From: Cryptomeria japonica
Lineage: Eukaryota > Streptophyta > Pinopsida > Cupressales > Cupressaceae
DNA: 64,000 bases
Direction: 5' to 3'
NCBI RefSeq assembly: GCF_030272615.1
Contig: NC_081405.1
Location: 152,564,113 to 152,628,112 of the forward strand
The stretch's first letter is position 1. Every line of letters begins with the position of its first letter. The position numbers were made by a program, and so were the translations under genes. Positions 1 to 10,821 of the stretch are shown piece after piece. The notes below the pieces were generated by a model. It had not been told where the DNA came from, did no database searches, and saw only the letters and a program-made list of their open reading frames with translations.

Positions 1-1164
1 TCACATGGCACCTTCACCTTAGCTAAATAAAAGATGGTGGTCAACCTTCCACCTTTCTTGCTTGCTCAACCTACTTTGTCATCCATTTTGTCCAACTTCT
101 TGACTACATGGAATAATATATTCATGGACACATGTGTTTCATACATTCATCTTGCAACTATTCAGACCAAAGGTGGTCATTGAGATGTTACACCTGCTAA
201 TTTAGGTAGTGTAATGCATCCTTTTGCTTCCATCGATGTTGGGATGCTTTCCCAACCTCTTTAACTTACCTTTTTCATTCATTTTGGTTCTCCTTATCAC
301 TCTCTTGAAATTTATTGCAACTTAAAGCTTTGGTTATACTAAAACACTCTTAATATTTTGCATTCACCACCCACCATTTGACTACCATTCTTACATAATA
401 AAAATCCATCAATCTAGAGGGTCTACACTCCTTTGTCACCCTAGAAAGCTCTTAGATTCTTGGTCTTGAAGGGAAGCTCTTCCATTTGGTTTATTCCATT
501 GTTGATTTGATCATTTCTTTTGTATCATATCATTTGTGTTGTTTTCTTCATTGAATCTTTGTTATCATTTTATCAATCTTCCCATCAATCAATATTGGTT
601 GTTTGTGGAGGTGGAAACACCAAAATATGGGTTTGACTGTGAAAAATATCTAAATCATGCATATTCATCTCCATTCATTTTTGTACAATTTTGGTGAATA
701 AAAATGTGGCATTGGTTGGAGGCTTCATTGTTGGACCTCTTGCAAATTTCTTTTTCCCTTCTTTGACTTTTTTGTTTTGTTTTATTTTAGTTAATCACTA
801 GTTTCTAATTTTTGTTTTTATCATATTTAGTCGATGTTTGGTTGCTTTTGTACCCTTTGGTATGATCTCGATGTCTCATTCGTATAGGATTCCTATACAT
901 TGCATTATCATCCTCACCCCACACATGCATCCTGAGCAAAGAGTATATGGAGCTTACAGGTAGTTTAAGTAATCTACACTTTTGGTTCTTATAGTCAAAA
1001 TATTTTTTTTCTTTCAAAATCATAGAGTTTCATTGCTTTTCAGTCCTAGGGAGAAAACTTAGAGGTCAAAGTACCTCTATGGTTTGCTCAAAATGGAGAG
1101 AAGGTTAGTGAGTACTCTAGGGGTCTGAGCACCTTTCACAATGGTTCACTTTTCCTACTCTACA
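1..1164 (+). repeat. Probable 5' LTR fragment of Gyp-A
   Basis: This is non-coding, AT-rich sequence that ends in TACA just before a primer-site-like stretch, and gag-like coding starts about 400 bases further on. I read it as the right-hand part of the 5' LTR of a decayed Ty3/gypsy element whose gag and protease follow. No matching second LTR was found in the window and the left end lies off the edge or is unrecognised, so the call rests only on position and on the terminal CA plus primer-like site. It could instead be unrelated spacer. Confidence 0.35.
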
Positions 1165-1186
1165 TTTGGGTGAACTTGACATGAAC
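1165..1186 (+). other. Candidate primer binding site of Gyp-A
   Basis: The sequence TTTGGGTGAACTTGACATG sits directly after the putative LTR end TACA. The same kind of sequence (TTTTGGTGAAC) follows the LTR ends at 14434 and 47946. Position and recurrence suggest a tRNA primer site of one gypsy group. I cannot name the tRNA. Confidence 0.35.
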
Positions 1187-1544
1187 TTGCATGTTGATTC
1201 AAAAACTTATTAAAACTTTTCTGAAAGTTGAAACACTCAATTCTTGTGTGAGGTTTTTTCTATTGCACATTATTAAGATTATCAGAGTGTTGTAGGGCTT
1301 GTTTATGAACGTTAAGACCTAGAATTCTTCAGGAGTTGTGGTGAGGAGGGTTTCTAGAACTAGTTTCCCACATGATTGATACAATCTTACAAGACCTAGT
1401 CCAACCTTCTTGAGGACAGTTAATCCTTAGTTCCTTGGTATTTTCCTTGGGTTTTAGGTTCAAGGGGCTCTACTACATCTTATTCTTAGACTAACTCCTA
1501 AGATAATATGCTAGAAAATACCCCTCCAGGGTCTCCTCAGATCA
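1187..1544 (+). other. Leader of Gyp-A, no gene seen
   Basis: This lies between the primer-like site and the first gag-like codons. I see no sustained reading frame, tRNA or repeat. It is consistent with an untranslated gypsy leader. Confidence 0.3.
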
Positions 1545-2812
1545 TGAGTATGCTCTAATGGTTTCATTTGATCAAATTCGGTCCCTTGAGGAGAACATGA
1601 AGGATTTCAACGGTTTCTTAAATCAACAAAATGTCTTGCCTAGGGATAGTTCTATCATTAGTAATCTGAGAGAGATGCTCATATTAGATTGTAAGGGCTT
1701 GGAGTTATGAAGGTTATTATGTATGGTTGTGGGATCTCATGTGCCTCATTTTGAACCTAAACCTCAAGGCACTCAATTCGATATCATTGGTCCTCATATT
1801 AGTATTGTTATGTCTGGGGTGTCAATCCATATGGTGGATACAAGTCCTATAGTTGATCCTCTATCTGGCGGTTTTAATCTAAGCATCAATATTTCTCAGA
1901 ATCCCTTGGGGTACACTAGTCCTACATCTAGCTTTATTGCTACATCCATTGTTCATGTTGCTTTAATTAGTGATGGTATAGGTACTAGTGCTACCCATGT
2001 TTCTGACACTCATTCCAGTGTTGTTTTTGGTGCTCATGCTTCTACTAGTGTGCATAATCTACCTCCACTTAATCCACCAAGTAATCCTGTTCTTAATACG
2101 ATATTGAAAAACATGGGACAACTTCAAAAACAACTTGCTAATCTTGTGAGTGTTGCTAATCAACCCTCACTTCCATCATATTGTTGTTGGAGTCCACTTG
2201 CTTTGCATGTCCTAAAAAATAACCTTCCCAAGGGGTTGAGTGTTTAAAATATGATCAATATAATGGTGATAGTGATCCTCACTTGCATATTGGTCACTCT
2301 TTCCTTAATTATGCAGTAATTATCATAATTAGGATCATATTCTACTTAAGCTATTCTCACAGTCACTTAAAGGGACCATGTTAGAGTGGTACAATTATCT
2401 ACCTAATTATTTTATCCTAAATTTAAATTCGTTGATGGATTCATTTCTCAAACGGTTCCTGGCTAACATTGGTAGCAAGGTCACCATTATTGACTTTGTT
2501 CATTTCAAATAAAGACCAAATGAGAAAATTATTGATTTTATCTCAAGGTGTTAATCTATATCAACTAAAGTCCTCTACGCCATACTAGATGGTGGCATTC
2601 AAATAATGTTTATTGGTAATCTCCGAGATGCATTGGGGAAAACCCTTTATTTGAACATATATCTAAATTTTACCAATCTTTGCTCCGCATTCACTGATTA
2701 TCAACATATTATGAGTTTGTTCAGAGATTCTACTTTGAATTCTCATGTTGATACTTTTGGAGGTATGTCTTCCTTAGTTGGGTCTCAAAAGAATATTAAC
2801 ATTTCATAATAA
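1545..2812 (+). pseudogene. Decayed Ty3/gypsy gag (Gyp-A)
   Basis: This is the remnant of a capsid/nucleocapsid gene that would have packaged element RNA into cytoplasmic particles. A Ser/Thr/Pro-rich stretch at 1723-2247 precedes recognisable gag sequence. At about 2235-2270 a frame reads like the YDG.GDP start of gypsy gag. At 2361-2410 comes a LKGT.LEWY-like core, and near 2500-2540 a FKQRPNEKI-like segment. The tail at 2606-2809 stays open. The pieces lie in different frames and contain several stops, so it is non-functional. I am sure of the gypsy gag family from the order of these motifs, but not of the lineage. The protease remnant follows at 3277. Confidence 0.55.
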
Positions 2813-3276
2813 AATGAGAAAAATACACAAGAGCCTCAACATAATAAGGTATTTACTAAGTTATTTGATGCTTAAGTGTATTGCAAAAATTATTAAAAGA
2901 TAATTTGGTGACCCTCCTTGGGATAGATCACTATTAAATAACAAACCATACTCTCACTGGCATTATGGTTCAAAGTTTTTCCAATATCATAGTGTGCTTG
3001 GAAACGATACTAAATGTTGCATGCAGTTGTGACATATAATAATGCAAGACTATGTAGATAAAGGTACTATCTGGGTCAGAGATAAAAAAAAGAAAAATCT
3101 AATAAGTTTGTCAACAAAGCAAAAAGGGTATTACAAATCTATACCACTACGTTTTTGCCACATTCTTCAAATTTTCTTTTTGCATCATTTGGTCTTACAT
3201 TGAGTTATTTTTCTTATGTCAATATGGTCACTATTACTCTGATTTCTCCTTTGATTTAGAGGACAAAGAGTTTGGA
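2813..3276 (+). other. Gag-to-protease interval of Gyp-A, heavily decayed
   Basis: Short broken frames with Lys-rich and aromatic codons continue from gag toward protease. No zinc knuckle or other motif is intact. It is probably the C-terminal gag region of Gyp-A, but nothing specific can be supported. Confidence 0.3.
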
Positions 3277-3394
3277 TATATCATTCACACATTTGGACTT
3301 GTATAGTAGAGAGCCTGCTCCTCTCTACATCCCAACTAAAATCAATGGTAAGCTTGTTACAAGTGTTATGGTTGACGCATCGTACAAATTCAAT
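3277..3394 (+). pseudogene. Gyp-A aspartic protease, N-terminal part
   Basis: About 40 codons match the start of a gypsy protease: a segment like APLYIPTKINGK leads into VMVDASYKFN. The catalytic triplet normally read as D-S/T/G-G is D-A-S here, so the active site is lost. The frame is cut after FN by copia-1. It resumes as VITKEALL after the element at 10822, in phase once one copy of the TCAAT duplication is removed. This is a broken retroelement protease, split by a later insertion. Confidence 0.6.
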
Positions 3395-4538
3395 TGTTGG
3401 CATTTTTGATGATTAATGTCGTGATTGTCATTGATGGTCACACAATTGATTTGAGATCAGTTTTTGTATGTATGAGTTAAAGCTCAACTGGTATTTGTTC
3501 CAATCGGTATGATGTATTATAGTCTTTAGACTATCGGTGTTTTGCAGAAAGTGTTTACTGATCTAAAGCGGTATGAAGACCCAAGCAGTTTGAGGATCTC
3601 AAGCGGTACAAAGGAACGAAGTGACACAACCCATATTTCCCAGTCTTCATTATTGTCAAACTGACAACCAGTATTTTTCTTTAACTGGTATTTTGTATGA
3701 ACCAGTAATACTCTGTGATGAGTTACCAACCGACATTTTGTGATGAGTTACCATCCACCGATTGTTTGACGATGCCGACACTTTAACGGTGCTTTTTGTG
3801 TCATGTTACAAAATATGTCTAGATGCATTGAACCCAGGAAATTGTAATGTAATCCTATTGGACTGACATGAATTCAAATTCCTTGGTAAGGACATCATGT
3901 CTAGGGTTTAAGGTGGGAGGAGAGTTTTTGTGAGTGATAAGATTGAAGAAAAGTTCAGGTTTGTGAGTAGAGGTAGAGAGTGAATGTGTTGAAGACTGAA
4001 GTAATGCTGGAATGCATTAGGAATGAACTATCAAGGATCTAACCAAGCAATCTATGCTATTTATAAGATCACTCACTTGTTGATTATTCACATCTTCGAC
4101 AAGTCTGAAGCCCTTAACCGAGTAGGCCCAAAAGCCTTTTGTAAATCCTCTAACAAGGTGGTTCACATCTGTGGATCTAAAATCCTCTAGCAAGGTAGTC
4201 ATTAATCGGACTTATCTCCTCACAGAGATTGAGATTCCTAATAGGATATGTTCTGGTAAAGAACATTGTATGACCTTAACCGGTTTGATTCCTATTCTGC
4301 AGATAGTTACTTGTGAGTTCCATCTCACCGTGGTTTTTCCCATTTGGGCTTCCACATCAAAATCTCTCATGTTGTGGTGTTTGTGCTTCTATGGGTGAAT
4401 GCATTATTTGCTATTTGGTTTGCATGTGTGCTAACCAGTTTTTTTGCTAAACAGTTTGATCGGTTTACTGGTAGTCTAGTAAAGTGTTTAAGTACAGTAA
4501 TTTTTGGCATACTAATTCACCCCCCCTCTTAGTATTCA
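3395..4538 (+). repeat. Copia-1 5' LTR
   Basis: The LTR runs from TGTTGG to ATTCA, 1144 bases. It contains many short ACCGGTA or ACTGGTA repeats and, near its 3' end, TAATTCAC followed by a 7-base C run. The end at ATTCA is fixed by the TCAAT duplication beyond the 3' copy. It would carry promoter and polyadenylation signals. I cannot place a TATA box with confidence. Confidence 0.85.
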
Positions 4539-4543
4539 TCAAT

Positions 4544-4556
4544 TGGTATCAGAGCC
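4544..4556 (+). other. Copia-1 primer binding site (initiator Met tRNA type)
   Basis: TGGTATCAGAGCC lies five bases after the 5' LTR. TGGTATCAGAGC is complementary to the 3' end of plant initiator-Met tRNA and is the usual minus-strand primer site of plant copia elements. Confidence 0.85.
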
Positions 4557-4591
4557 AACCTTTCTATAAGTATAACCACTTGGAAAGAGAT

Positions 4592-5869
4592 ATGGGGGAA
4601 TACACTATGAGGGAACTTACTCATCGGCTCACTCAGTCTGAGCAAGCCTATGATGATCTTATGGTCAAATATAAGGCCTCTTAAGCAAAAAGGAGAGAAC
4701 ATGCTGAAAAAATGATGGAGCTATCTAAAAATAGTTCTTTTGATGAAGCGGACATGGAAGTCCTAATTCAAGAAGTAGAAAAGCTGAATGAATCCAATTC
4801 CAACCTAAGAAAGGAGTTGGAAGGACTGACTATTCAAATGTGCCAAGAGCTTGAGAAGTGGAGGAAAGCTGAAGATCTGGTAAAAGACAAAGATCATGAA
4901 ATCTCCAAGCTAAAGCAAGAGATCAGTGCCCTAACTTCTCAACTCCATGTAAGCAAAGTGGAAAAGGAAGACATGCAAGGAGAACTGAACATGACCATCT
5001 CCGAGAATGCAAACTTGATGGAAACAAATGCTGCTATTTCCAAAGAACTCTTTAAGTCAAAGGAAATACTTGCTAAGTTCAACAAGAGTACTGTTAAGCT
5101 AGAGAAAAATCTTGAATCTACCAAACCTGTCAAGAATATTGATGGACTTGGTTATTCCAGTCATGAGGAAGGTGAGACCTCTGGTACAAATGCTGGAGCA
5201 TCAAAGAAACAACTGACATCAAAGGAAAAAGGTAAGCAAAAGTTTAAACCTATTTGCTTTAACTGTCTTAAAGAAGGACATACTGCCAATGTGTGTAGTA
5301 GCAAAGCCTACAATAATTTTCCTTACTTTATAAACAATGTACCTAGATCCAATAAGTTCAATGGTAATTGTTACGAATGCAACAAGTTTGGGCATAGAGC
5401 ATCTGAATGCAGGTCTATTATGAACAACACTAGAAGATATCCTCAGAGGACTCAAGGAGTTGGTTCGGAACCTTTTGTGAATCGGAATCACAACCGGTTT
5501 AATGCCTTTAATCATCAGTCAGGAAGCAGTGGCTATCAAGCGGCAACCAGATGGAGAGAAAACTGTTTGATCTATCATTGTCATGGTCACACTACTGCAA
5601 CATGTAGGAGGAAGAATGGTAACATGAATAATGGAACTTGGAGAGCACCTGGAATGGTCTGCTATCATTGCAACAAACTGGGTCACATTGCCAGATTCTG
5701 CAGGACAAGAAAGAACATATCAGATGACATACCGGTCACTTCGAAAGGAAAGATTGATATTGAAACTGTTCAAGCAGATATGAACAAAACCTGGAAAAAG
5801 AAACCAACGGTGTTGCAAGATGAACCGGTTTCTGCACCTAGTGTGGAAATCATGGAACTGACAAACTAA
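4592..5869 (+). pseudogene. Copia-1 ORF1: coiled-coil gag-like protein with zinc knuckles
   Basis: The frame starts at the ATG at 4592 (MGEYTMREL) and is broken only by a TAA at 4682-4684, followed in frame by an open stretch from 4712. The first part is a long Leu/Glu/Lys heptad-type coiled coil (about 4712-5130). The second half has CX2CX4HX4C zinc knuckles at 5255-5296, 5369-5410 and 5660-5701, and a degenerate fourth at 5564-5605 whose second Cys is Tyr. This is the layout of a nucleocapsid region that binds element RNA, with self-association through the coil. The usual copia gag core upstream of the coil is missing or very short. It ends at TAA 5867-5869, and no pol follows. The TAA is probably a decayed CAA codon. 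Confidence 0.75.
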
Positions 5870-6314
5870 GCATCAGAAAAGCTTAGGGGGAGAAAATGGT
5901 GAAATACTTCGAACCCCTGGTTTACACTGGCAAAAGACCTTAACTGGTATGAGATACCTGTTAGTCGATAGAAGATCGAAAATGGCAAAAGGAAAATTAG
6001 GGTTTACGCCCTAATATTGGAGTATTTATTATGGTACGTGGAGAACCTGTTTAAAAGGAATTTTGAAATCATTTCTCACTTATCATTTTTTGAGTGAAGA
6101 AGTTTTTTTTAAGTGCAGAGCAAAGGAAAGCAATTTACACTGCGAATCAAAGAGTTTATCAAAAATATGGAGAGGAATCTAAAGCTATCATCTATTGAAG
6201 GAGTGAAGAATGCAAAGTGGTATCTCTGCAACCAAAGGAGTGTGAAGCGAAGTTCAAATTGCGAAGCCCTAAATTTCAATTTGAGAAGGTAATTCTCATA
6301 ATTCTTCATTTATC
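5870..6314 (+). promoter_or_regulatory. ORF1-ORF2 spacer with purine tract and promoter-like sequence
   Basis: Just after ORF1, GCTTAGGGGGAGAAAATGG resembles the repeated purine tracts found upstream of the 3' LTR. Then comes AT-rich sequence (about 6000-6110), including ATTAGGGTTTACGCCCTAAT, a short palindrome-like block, and TATTTATTATGG. In a complete Sirevirus, pol would lie near here, so the block may mark a pol deletion joint or a separate promoter and 5' UTR for ORF2. Nothing beyond motif content supports a promoter. Confidence 0.3.
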
Positions 6315-9300
6315 ATGGCTTCCGCATCTCATGATAGTTCTAGTGCAACTGTTGATTCTATGGACTTCATACAACAAAAGTCAAAATATAATGCCTTGTC
6401 TCAAGTACCGGGTGGTGTTATAGTAGAATAAGGGATTTTTGATTACATAGACTACAAAATCAAAGACTTAGGGTCTCTTGTGATCCATTCCCAACTGATC
6501 TTATTTTGCGGAAAGGATAAGAAGATTAAACCAAAATTCAGCATTATGGAAAAGAAGAAACTCCAAAATGCGGTTTACTTTCTTGAATAATTTTTGGATG
6601 ATCACATTCACATTATTCTAAGTAGGGTACACGGTGACAAGATGTACCTAGAGCAGATGCATGATATCACACCAGAAGTGATTCATGTCATCATCGGTTT
6701 CTGCAATACAGGGGAAGTGCCAGCCCTAAGGAAGGTCAGCAAGACTGAAATGCCCAAGCTCACTGGTTTAGTGAGTGACTCATGTGGCATGACCGTCAAC
6801 TCAATCAAGGATGATTTGGTCAAGTATGCCTACATGGTGATAGGTTACCGGATGTTCTTTGCTAGCTGAATTAATTTTGTCTCTGTTGCAGCGGTAAATG
6901 CCGCTTACAGGATGATCAAGGAGGATGCATCATTTGACCTGTGCACTTGTATGCAAAGACAACTTATGTTGAATCTTAAGTCAATCAAACATGACAATGC
7001 ACTGAGATTCAAGTTCGGACTACTGGTTGGGTTGTTCTTTTACTTTTAAGGCTACTTTCCAGGAGTAGGTGATATTCAGTGGTCTGTCGACCAACCGGTA
7101 ACAAAACAAATCAAGGAGAGCCTTCAAGTAGTTGGAACCAACTATTCAGAAGCACTGAACAAATACTTTGATGAGTTTAGATGCAAGATGAGTCAAAGGA
7201 TAAGAATATCCGATGATTTAGTCAAAAAGTATGAGGAAGACATCTGCTTCACCATCAAAGTGGATGAATTCTTAATGGAGACCATTGAGCCTAGGCAGGA
7301 AGAAGTAGAGCCTATGGGCTATGAGGTAATGAATGATATGCTGGATGGGTATGCTTCTACCCTAATTGCCTCACCCCTTGATCCTAAGGCAAAGAGAACC
7401 AACACCTATTTGGAAAGGGTTGCACCGGTTGTAGAACCCTCTAAAAAGAAAGGAAAGGCATGGCCTTCAACATTGGCACCGGTTACTGTAGCCAGTCCCA
7501 AAGTGACCAAGTGGTCACTAGTTAAGAAGAAACTAGAAGTGACACCTACAAAAGTCTTCGAGAGGAAGAAGAAGACAAAAAGAAATACACCTGACTCAGA
7601 AGAAACTGTGTCAGAAGAACTGCCTAAGAAGAAGACTAGGCAAACAAAGAAAAAGACAAAGAATGAACTGACATCATCTACACCAGTAAATGTTGACATT
7701 TGTTCTTACAAACATTTGACACATTCTCAAAAAACTATAAATAACATTAGGAGAAAAGTGCTGAATGATTTAATTGATTGTTTTGATGATTTCAATGATG
7801 ATGAAAAGGAAGTAGTTGAATAGGAAATCATTAAGTATTTGTGTGTTAATGACCGGTCGCCTTCAGAAATTAGATTTGAGACACCGAATTCTTTGTATAA
7901 TTATTTAGACAATAAATTGCACATTGCCATAGAAAAGGAATAGGAAATGAGGGAGAAAATATTTGCTCAACATTTTCTTGATGTATCTAATTCAAAACTT
8001 TTCAAAGTTATGAATAAATAAAAAGGCCTCTTCTTCATGAGAAGAAGAAGACTCCTATTAATGGAAGGAAAGGGTCAAGAAGTGATCAAGGATACACATA
8101 CTCATGCTCAAGAAGCTCTTAAGATGCATCAGTGGCTAAGGCCAATAGAAAAGCTGAGTGAGAACCGGAAACTGGCAAACCGGATGTAGTGTATGACAGT
8201 GAAGAAGAACTGGTCACAAAACAAATGGACCCCATTGATGTAGATGCCTCAGATGGTGAAAATGTTACTCAGGATGCACCATCAGAAGCAACAGGACATG
8301 ATAAGTAGGCAGAACAGGTAGAAAAGCAAAAGGAAGCAGAGGACAAAAAGGAGGAAGCAAAGAAGCAAGCAGAGGAGAAGAAAAAGGAAGAAGATGAGAA
8401 GAAAAGGAAAGAGGAGGTAAAGAGAAAAGAGGATGAGAAGAAAAAGAAAGAGGAGGAAAAGAGAAAAGAGGAAGAAGAGAAAAAGAAACAAGAAGATGCG
8501 AAGAAGAAGAAAGAAGAAGAGGACAAAGAAGAGGAGAAAAGAAAGGAAGCGGAGAAGAAGAAAGCAGAGGAGGATAAGGAAGAGGAGAAGAGAAAGGAAG
8601 CAGAGAAGAAGAAAGCAGAGGAGGATAAGGAAGAGGAGAAGAGAAAGGAAGTAGAGAAGAAGAAAGCAGAGGAGGAAAAGGAAGAGGAGTGGCAAACAGA
8701 AGTGGAGAAGAAAAAGAAGGAAGAAGAGAAAGAAGAAGCGGATAAAAGCACTCGGATGGAGACTCCGAAGGCAACCGGTAGTCAAGCCAAACTGGCTGAC
8801 CTCACCAGTCCTATTGACCTCCAGTCTGCAAATGAAATGGAGCTGCTATAGAGCATTAAGGTTGCTCAAGAACACATTGAAGTGATAAGGAGGAAGAAGG
8901 AGCAAGATGTGATCCAAGCTGCGGTGGACACTCTTACCAGTTTGTTACCCGAAACAAACCTCCCCAATATTGATTCATCACTAGCACAATTGAAGCTCCT
9001 ATGCACCGTAGTGGATGATTAGGTGCAGAGAGTAGAAGAGGTAGCAAAGACAAATTCCAAGAAAGAGCATCAAAAGGCTCTCAACATTTCCCTGGTGAAG
9101 AACCAGTTGTAGTTCCTGCAAATCTTGAGTCTGGTTGCTGATTGCCTGCAAATACTTTAGAAATGTTATCTCAATATGGATGCCTTAATGGTGACTCAAG
9201 AGATGAGCATAATAGATGCCATGGAAGAATAGGTCATTCAGATGTAGATAGAGAAAGAAGTGGCTACCTCCCTACTTGAGTCCTGGTCCTTATCTATGAA

Positions 9301-9358
9301 ACAATTTTTGCAGGACTTTAAATCAGCTTTTGACAAGTTTTCCTCTTTATTGTCATAA
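6315..9358 (+). pseudogene. Copia-1 ORF2: long unknown protein with Lys/Glu-rich helix
   Basis: From the ATG at 6315 (MASASHDSS) one frame runs to 7823 (503 codons) with no indel and only four internal stops (three TAA, one TGA). It passes another stop, shifts frame once near 8035, and continues to TAA 9356-9358. The N-terminal half is globular-looking with no domain I recognise. About 7430-7680 is Lys-rich and Thr/Ser-rich. Codons from 8309 to about 8755 are an almost pure Lys/Glu/Arg/Ala series (EEKRKEAEKKKAEE-like repeats) expected to form a charged single alpha helix or coiled coil. The final part, about 8780-9358, is helical and ends in Ser/Phe-rich codons. Its place before the 3' LTR matches the extra (env-like) ORF of Sireviruses, but I see no signal peptide or clear membrane segment. 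Function unknown. Confidence 0.6.
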
Positions 9359-9637
9359 ACTCTTATTATTTTAATACCAAATGGAAACAGGGGTTGTTCA
9401 ACTGTACATTGTCATTGTTGGAAAAGGGGGAGAAGTATTCTGGTATTTAATATTTTGATGTATGCTCTGTATATCTTCATGTCTATCTCTATACGCAAAT
9501 AGTTATACATTGTTTTGTTTACAAAAGGGATAGTGTATATGCTTAGGGGGAGTAATTTTGATTATGGCGTATTTTTTTAAAACACTTAGATGTCAAAATT
9601 TTTCCTAAGTGTTGCCATCAATTCCAAAGGGGGAGAT
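9359..9637 (+). other. Copia-1 multiple polypurine tracts
   Basis: Three GGGGGAG-containing tracts occur before the 3' LTR: AAAAGGGGGAGAAG near 9422, CTTAGGGGGAGTAA near 9541 and CCAAAGGGGGAGAT at 9624-9637, the last directly abutting TGTTGG. The last is the plus-strand primer. Repeated tracts of this kind are described for Sireviruses. Confidence 0.7.
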
Positions 9638-10816
9638 TGTTGGCATTTTTGATGATTAATGCTATGATTGTCATTGATGGACACACTTGATTTGAGATCA
9701 CTTTTTGTATGTATGAGTTAAAGCTCAACCAGTATTTGTTCCAATTGATATGATGTATTATAGTCTTTAAACTATCTGTGTTTTGCAGAAAGTGTTTACC
9801 AATCTGAAGCAGTATGAAGACCCCAAGTGGTTCAAGGATCTCAAGCGGTACGAAGGAACGAAGCAGCACAACCCATATTTCCCAGTCTTCATTATTGTCA
9901 AACCGGCAACCGATATTTTGCTTTAACCGATATTTTGTATGAACCGGTAATACTTTGTGATGAGTTACCAACCAACATTTTGTGATGAGTTACCATCCAC
10001 CGATTGTTTGACGGTGCTGACACTTTAACGGTGCTTTTTGTGTCATGTTACAAAATATTTCTAGATGCATTGAACGTAGGAAATTGTAATGTAATCCTAT
10101 TGGACCGACATGAAATCAAATTCCTTGATAAGGACATCATGTCTAGGGTTTTAGGTAGTTGCTAGGGTTTAAGGTGGGAGGAGAGTTTTTGTGAGTGATA
10201 AGATTGAAGAAAAGTTCAGGTTTGGGGGTAGAGGCAAAAAGTGAATGTGTTGAAGAATGAAGTAATGCTAGAATGCATTAGGAATGAACTATCAAGGATC
10301 TAACCAAGAAATTTGTGCTATTTACTAGATCACTCACTTGTTGATTACTCACATCTTCGACAAGTCTGAAGCCCTTAACTAAGTAGGCCCAAAAGCCTTT
10401 TGTAAATCCTCTAACAAGGTGGTTCACATCTATGGATCTAAAATCCTCTAGCAAGGTAGTCATTAATCGGACTTATCTCCTAACAGAGATTGAGATTCCT
10501 AATAGGATCTATTCTGGTAAAGAACAATGTATGATTTTAACCAGTCTAACCTTAACCAGTCTAGTTCCTATTCTGCAAATAGTTACTTGTGAGTTCCATC
10601 TCACCATGGTTTTTCCCATTTGGGTTTCCACATCAAAATCTCTCATGTTATGGTGTTTGTGCTTCTGTGGGTGAATGCATTATTTTCTATTTGGTTTGCA
10701 TGTGTGCTAACTGGTTTGTCCGCTAAACTATTTTACCAGTTTACTGGTAGTCTAGTAAAGTGTTTAAGTACAGTAATTTTTGGCATACTAATTCACCCCC
10801 CCCCTCTTAGTATTCA
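9638..10816 (+). repeat. Copia-1 3' LTR
   Basis: This 1179-base copy matches the 5' LTR end to end with many substitutions and small indels, largely C/T and G/A changes inside ACCGGT-like motifs. Its C run near the 3' end is 9 bases against 7 in the 5' copy. It is followed by the duplication TCAAT at 10817-10821. Confidence 0.85.
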
Positions 10817-10821
10817 TCAAT

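Larger units (their letters stand above)
3395..10816 (+). mobile_element. Copia-1: pol-less Sirevirus-like LTR retrotransposon
   Basis: A 7.4-kb element bounded by two long LTRs (3395-4538 and 9638-10816) that both start TGTTGGCATTTTTGATG and end AGTATTCA. It is flanked by the 5-bp duplication TCAAT (3390-3394 and 10817-10821). A tRNA-iMet type primer site follows the 5' LTR, and repeated GGGGGAG purine tracts precede the 3' LTR. Inside are a coiled-coil CCHC gag-like frame and a long Lys/Glu-rich frame. No protease, integrase, RT or RNase H is visible on either strand. The iMet primer site and repeated purine tracts fit the Sirevirus branch of Ty1/copia, whose members carry coiled-coil gag and often an extra ORF after pol. 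I infer a non-autonomous derivative mobilised by a partner. The LTRs differ at many sites, so it is old. Confidence 0.85.

Noticed and set aside
684-700. Another TTTTGGTGAA site inside the first kilobase
   Set aside because: It is not preceded by an LTR-like end and not followed by element coding, so it is likely chance.
8265-8785. Antisense Ser/Leu/Phe-rich long frames
   Set aside because: They are the complement of the Lys/Glu-rich coding stretch of ORF2; composition alone opens them.
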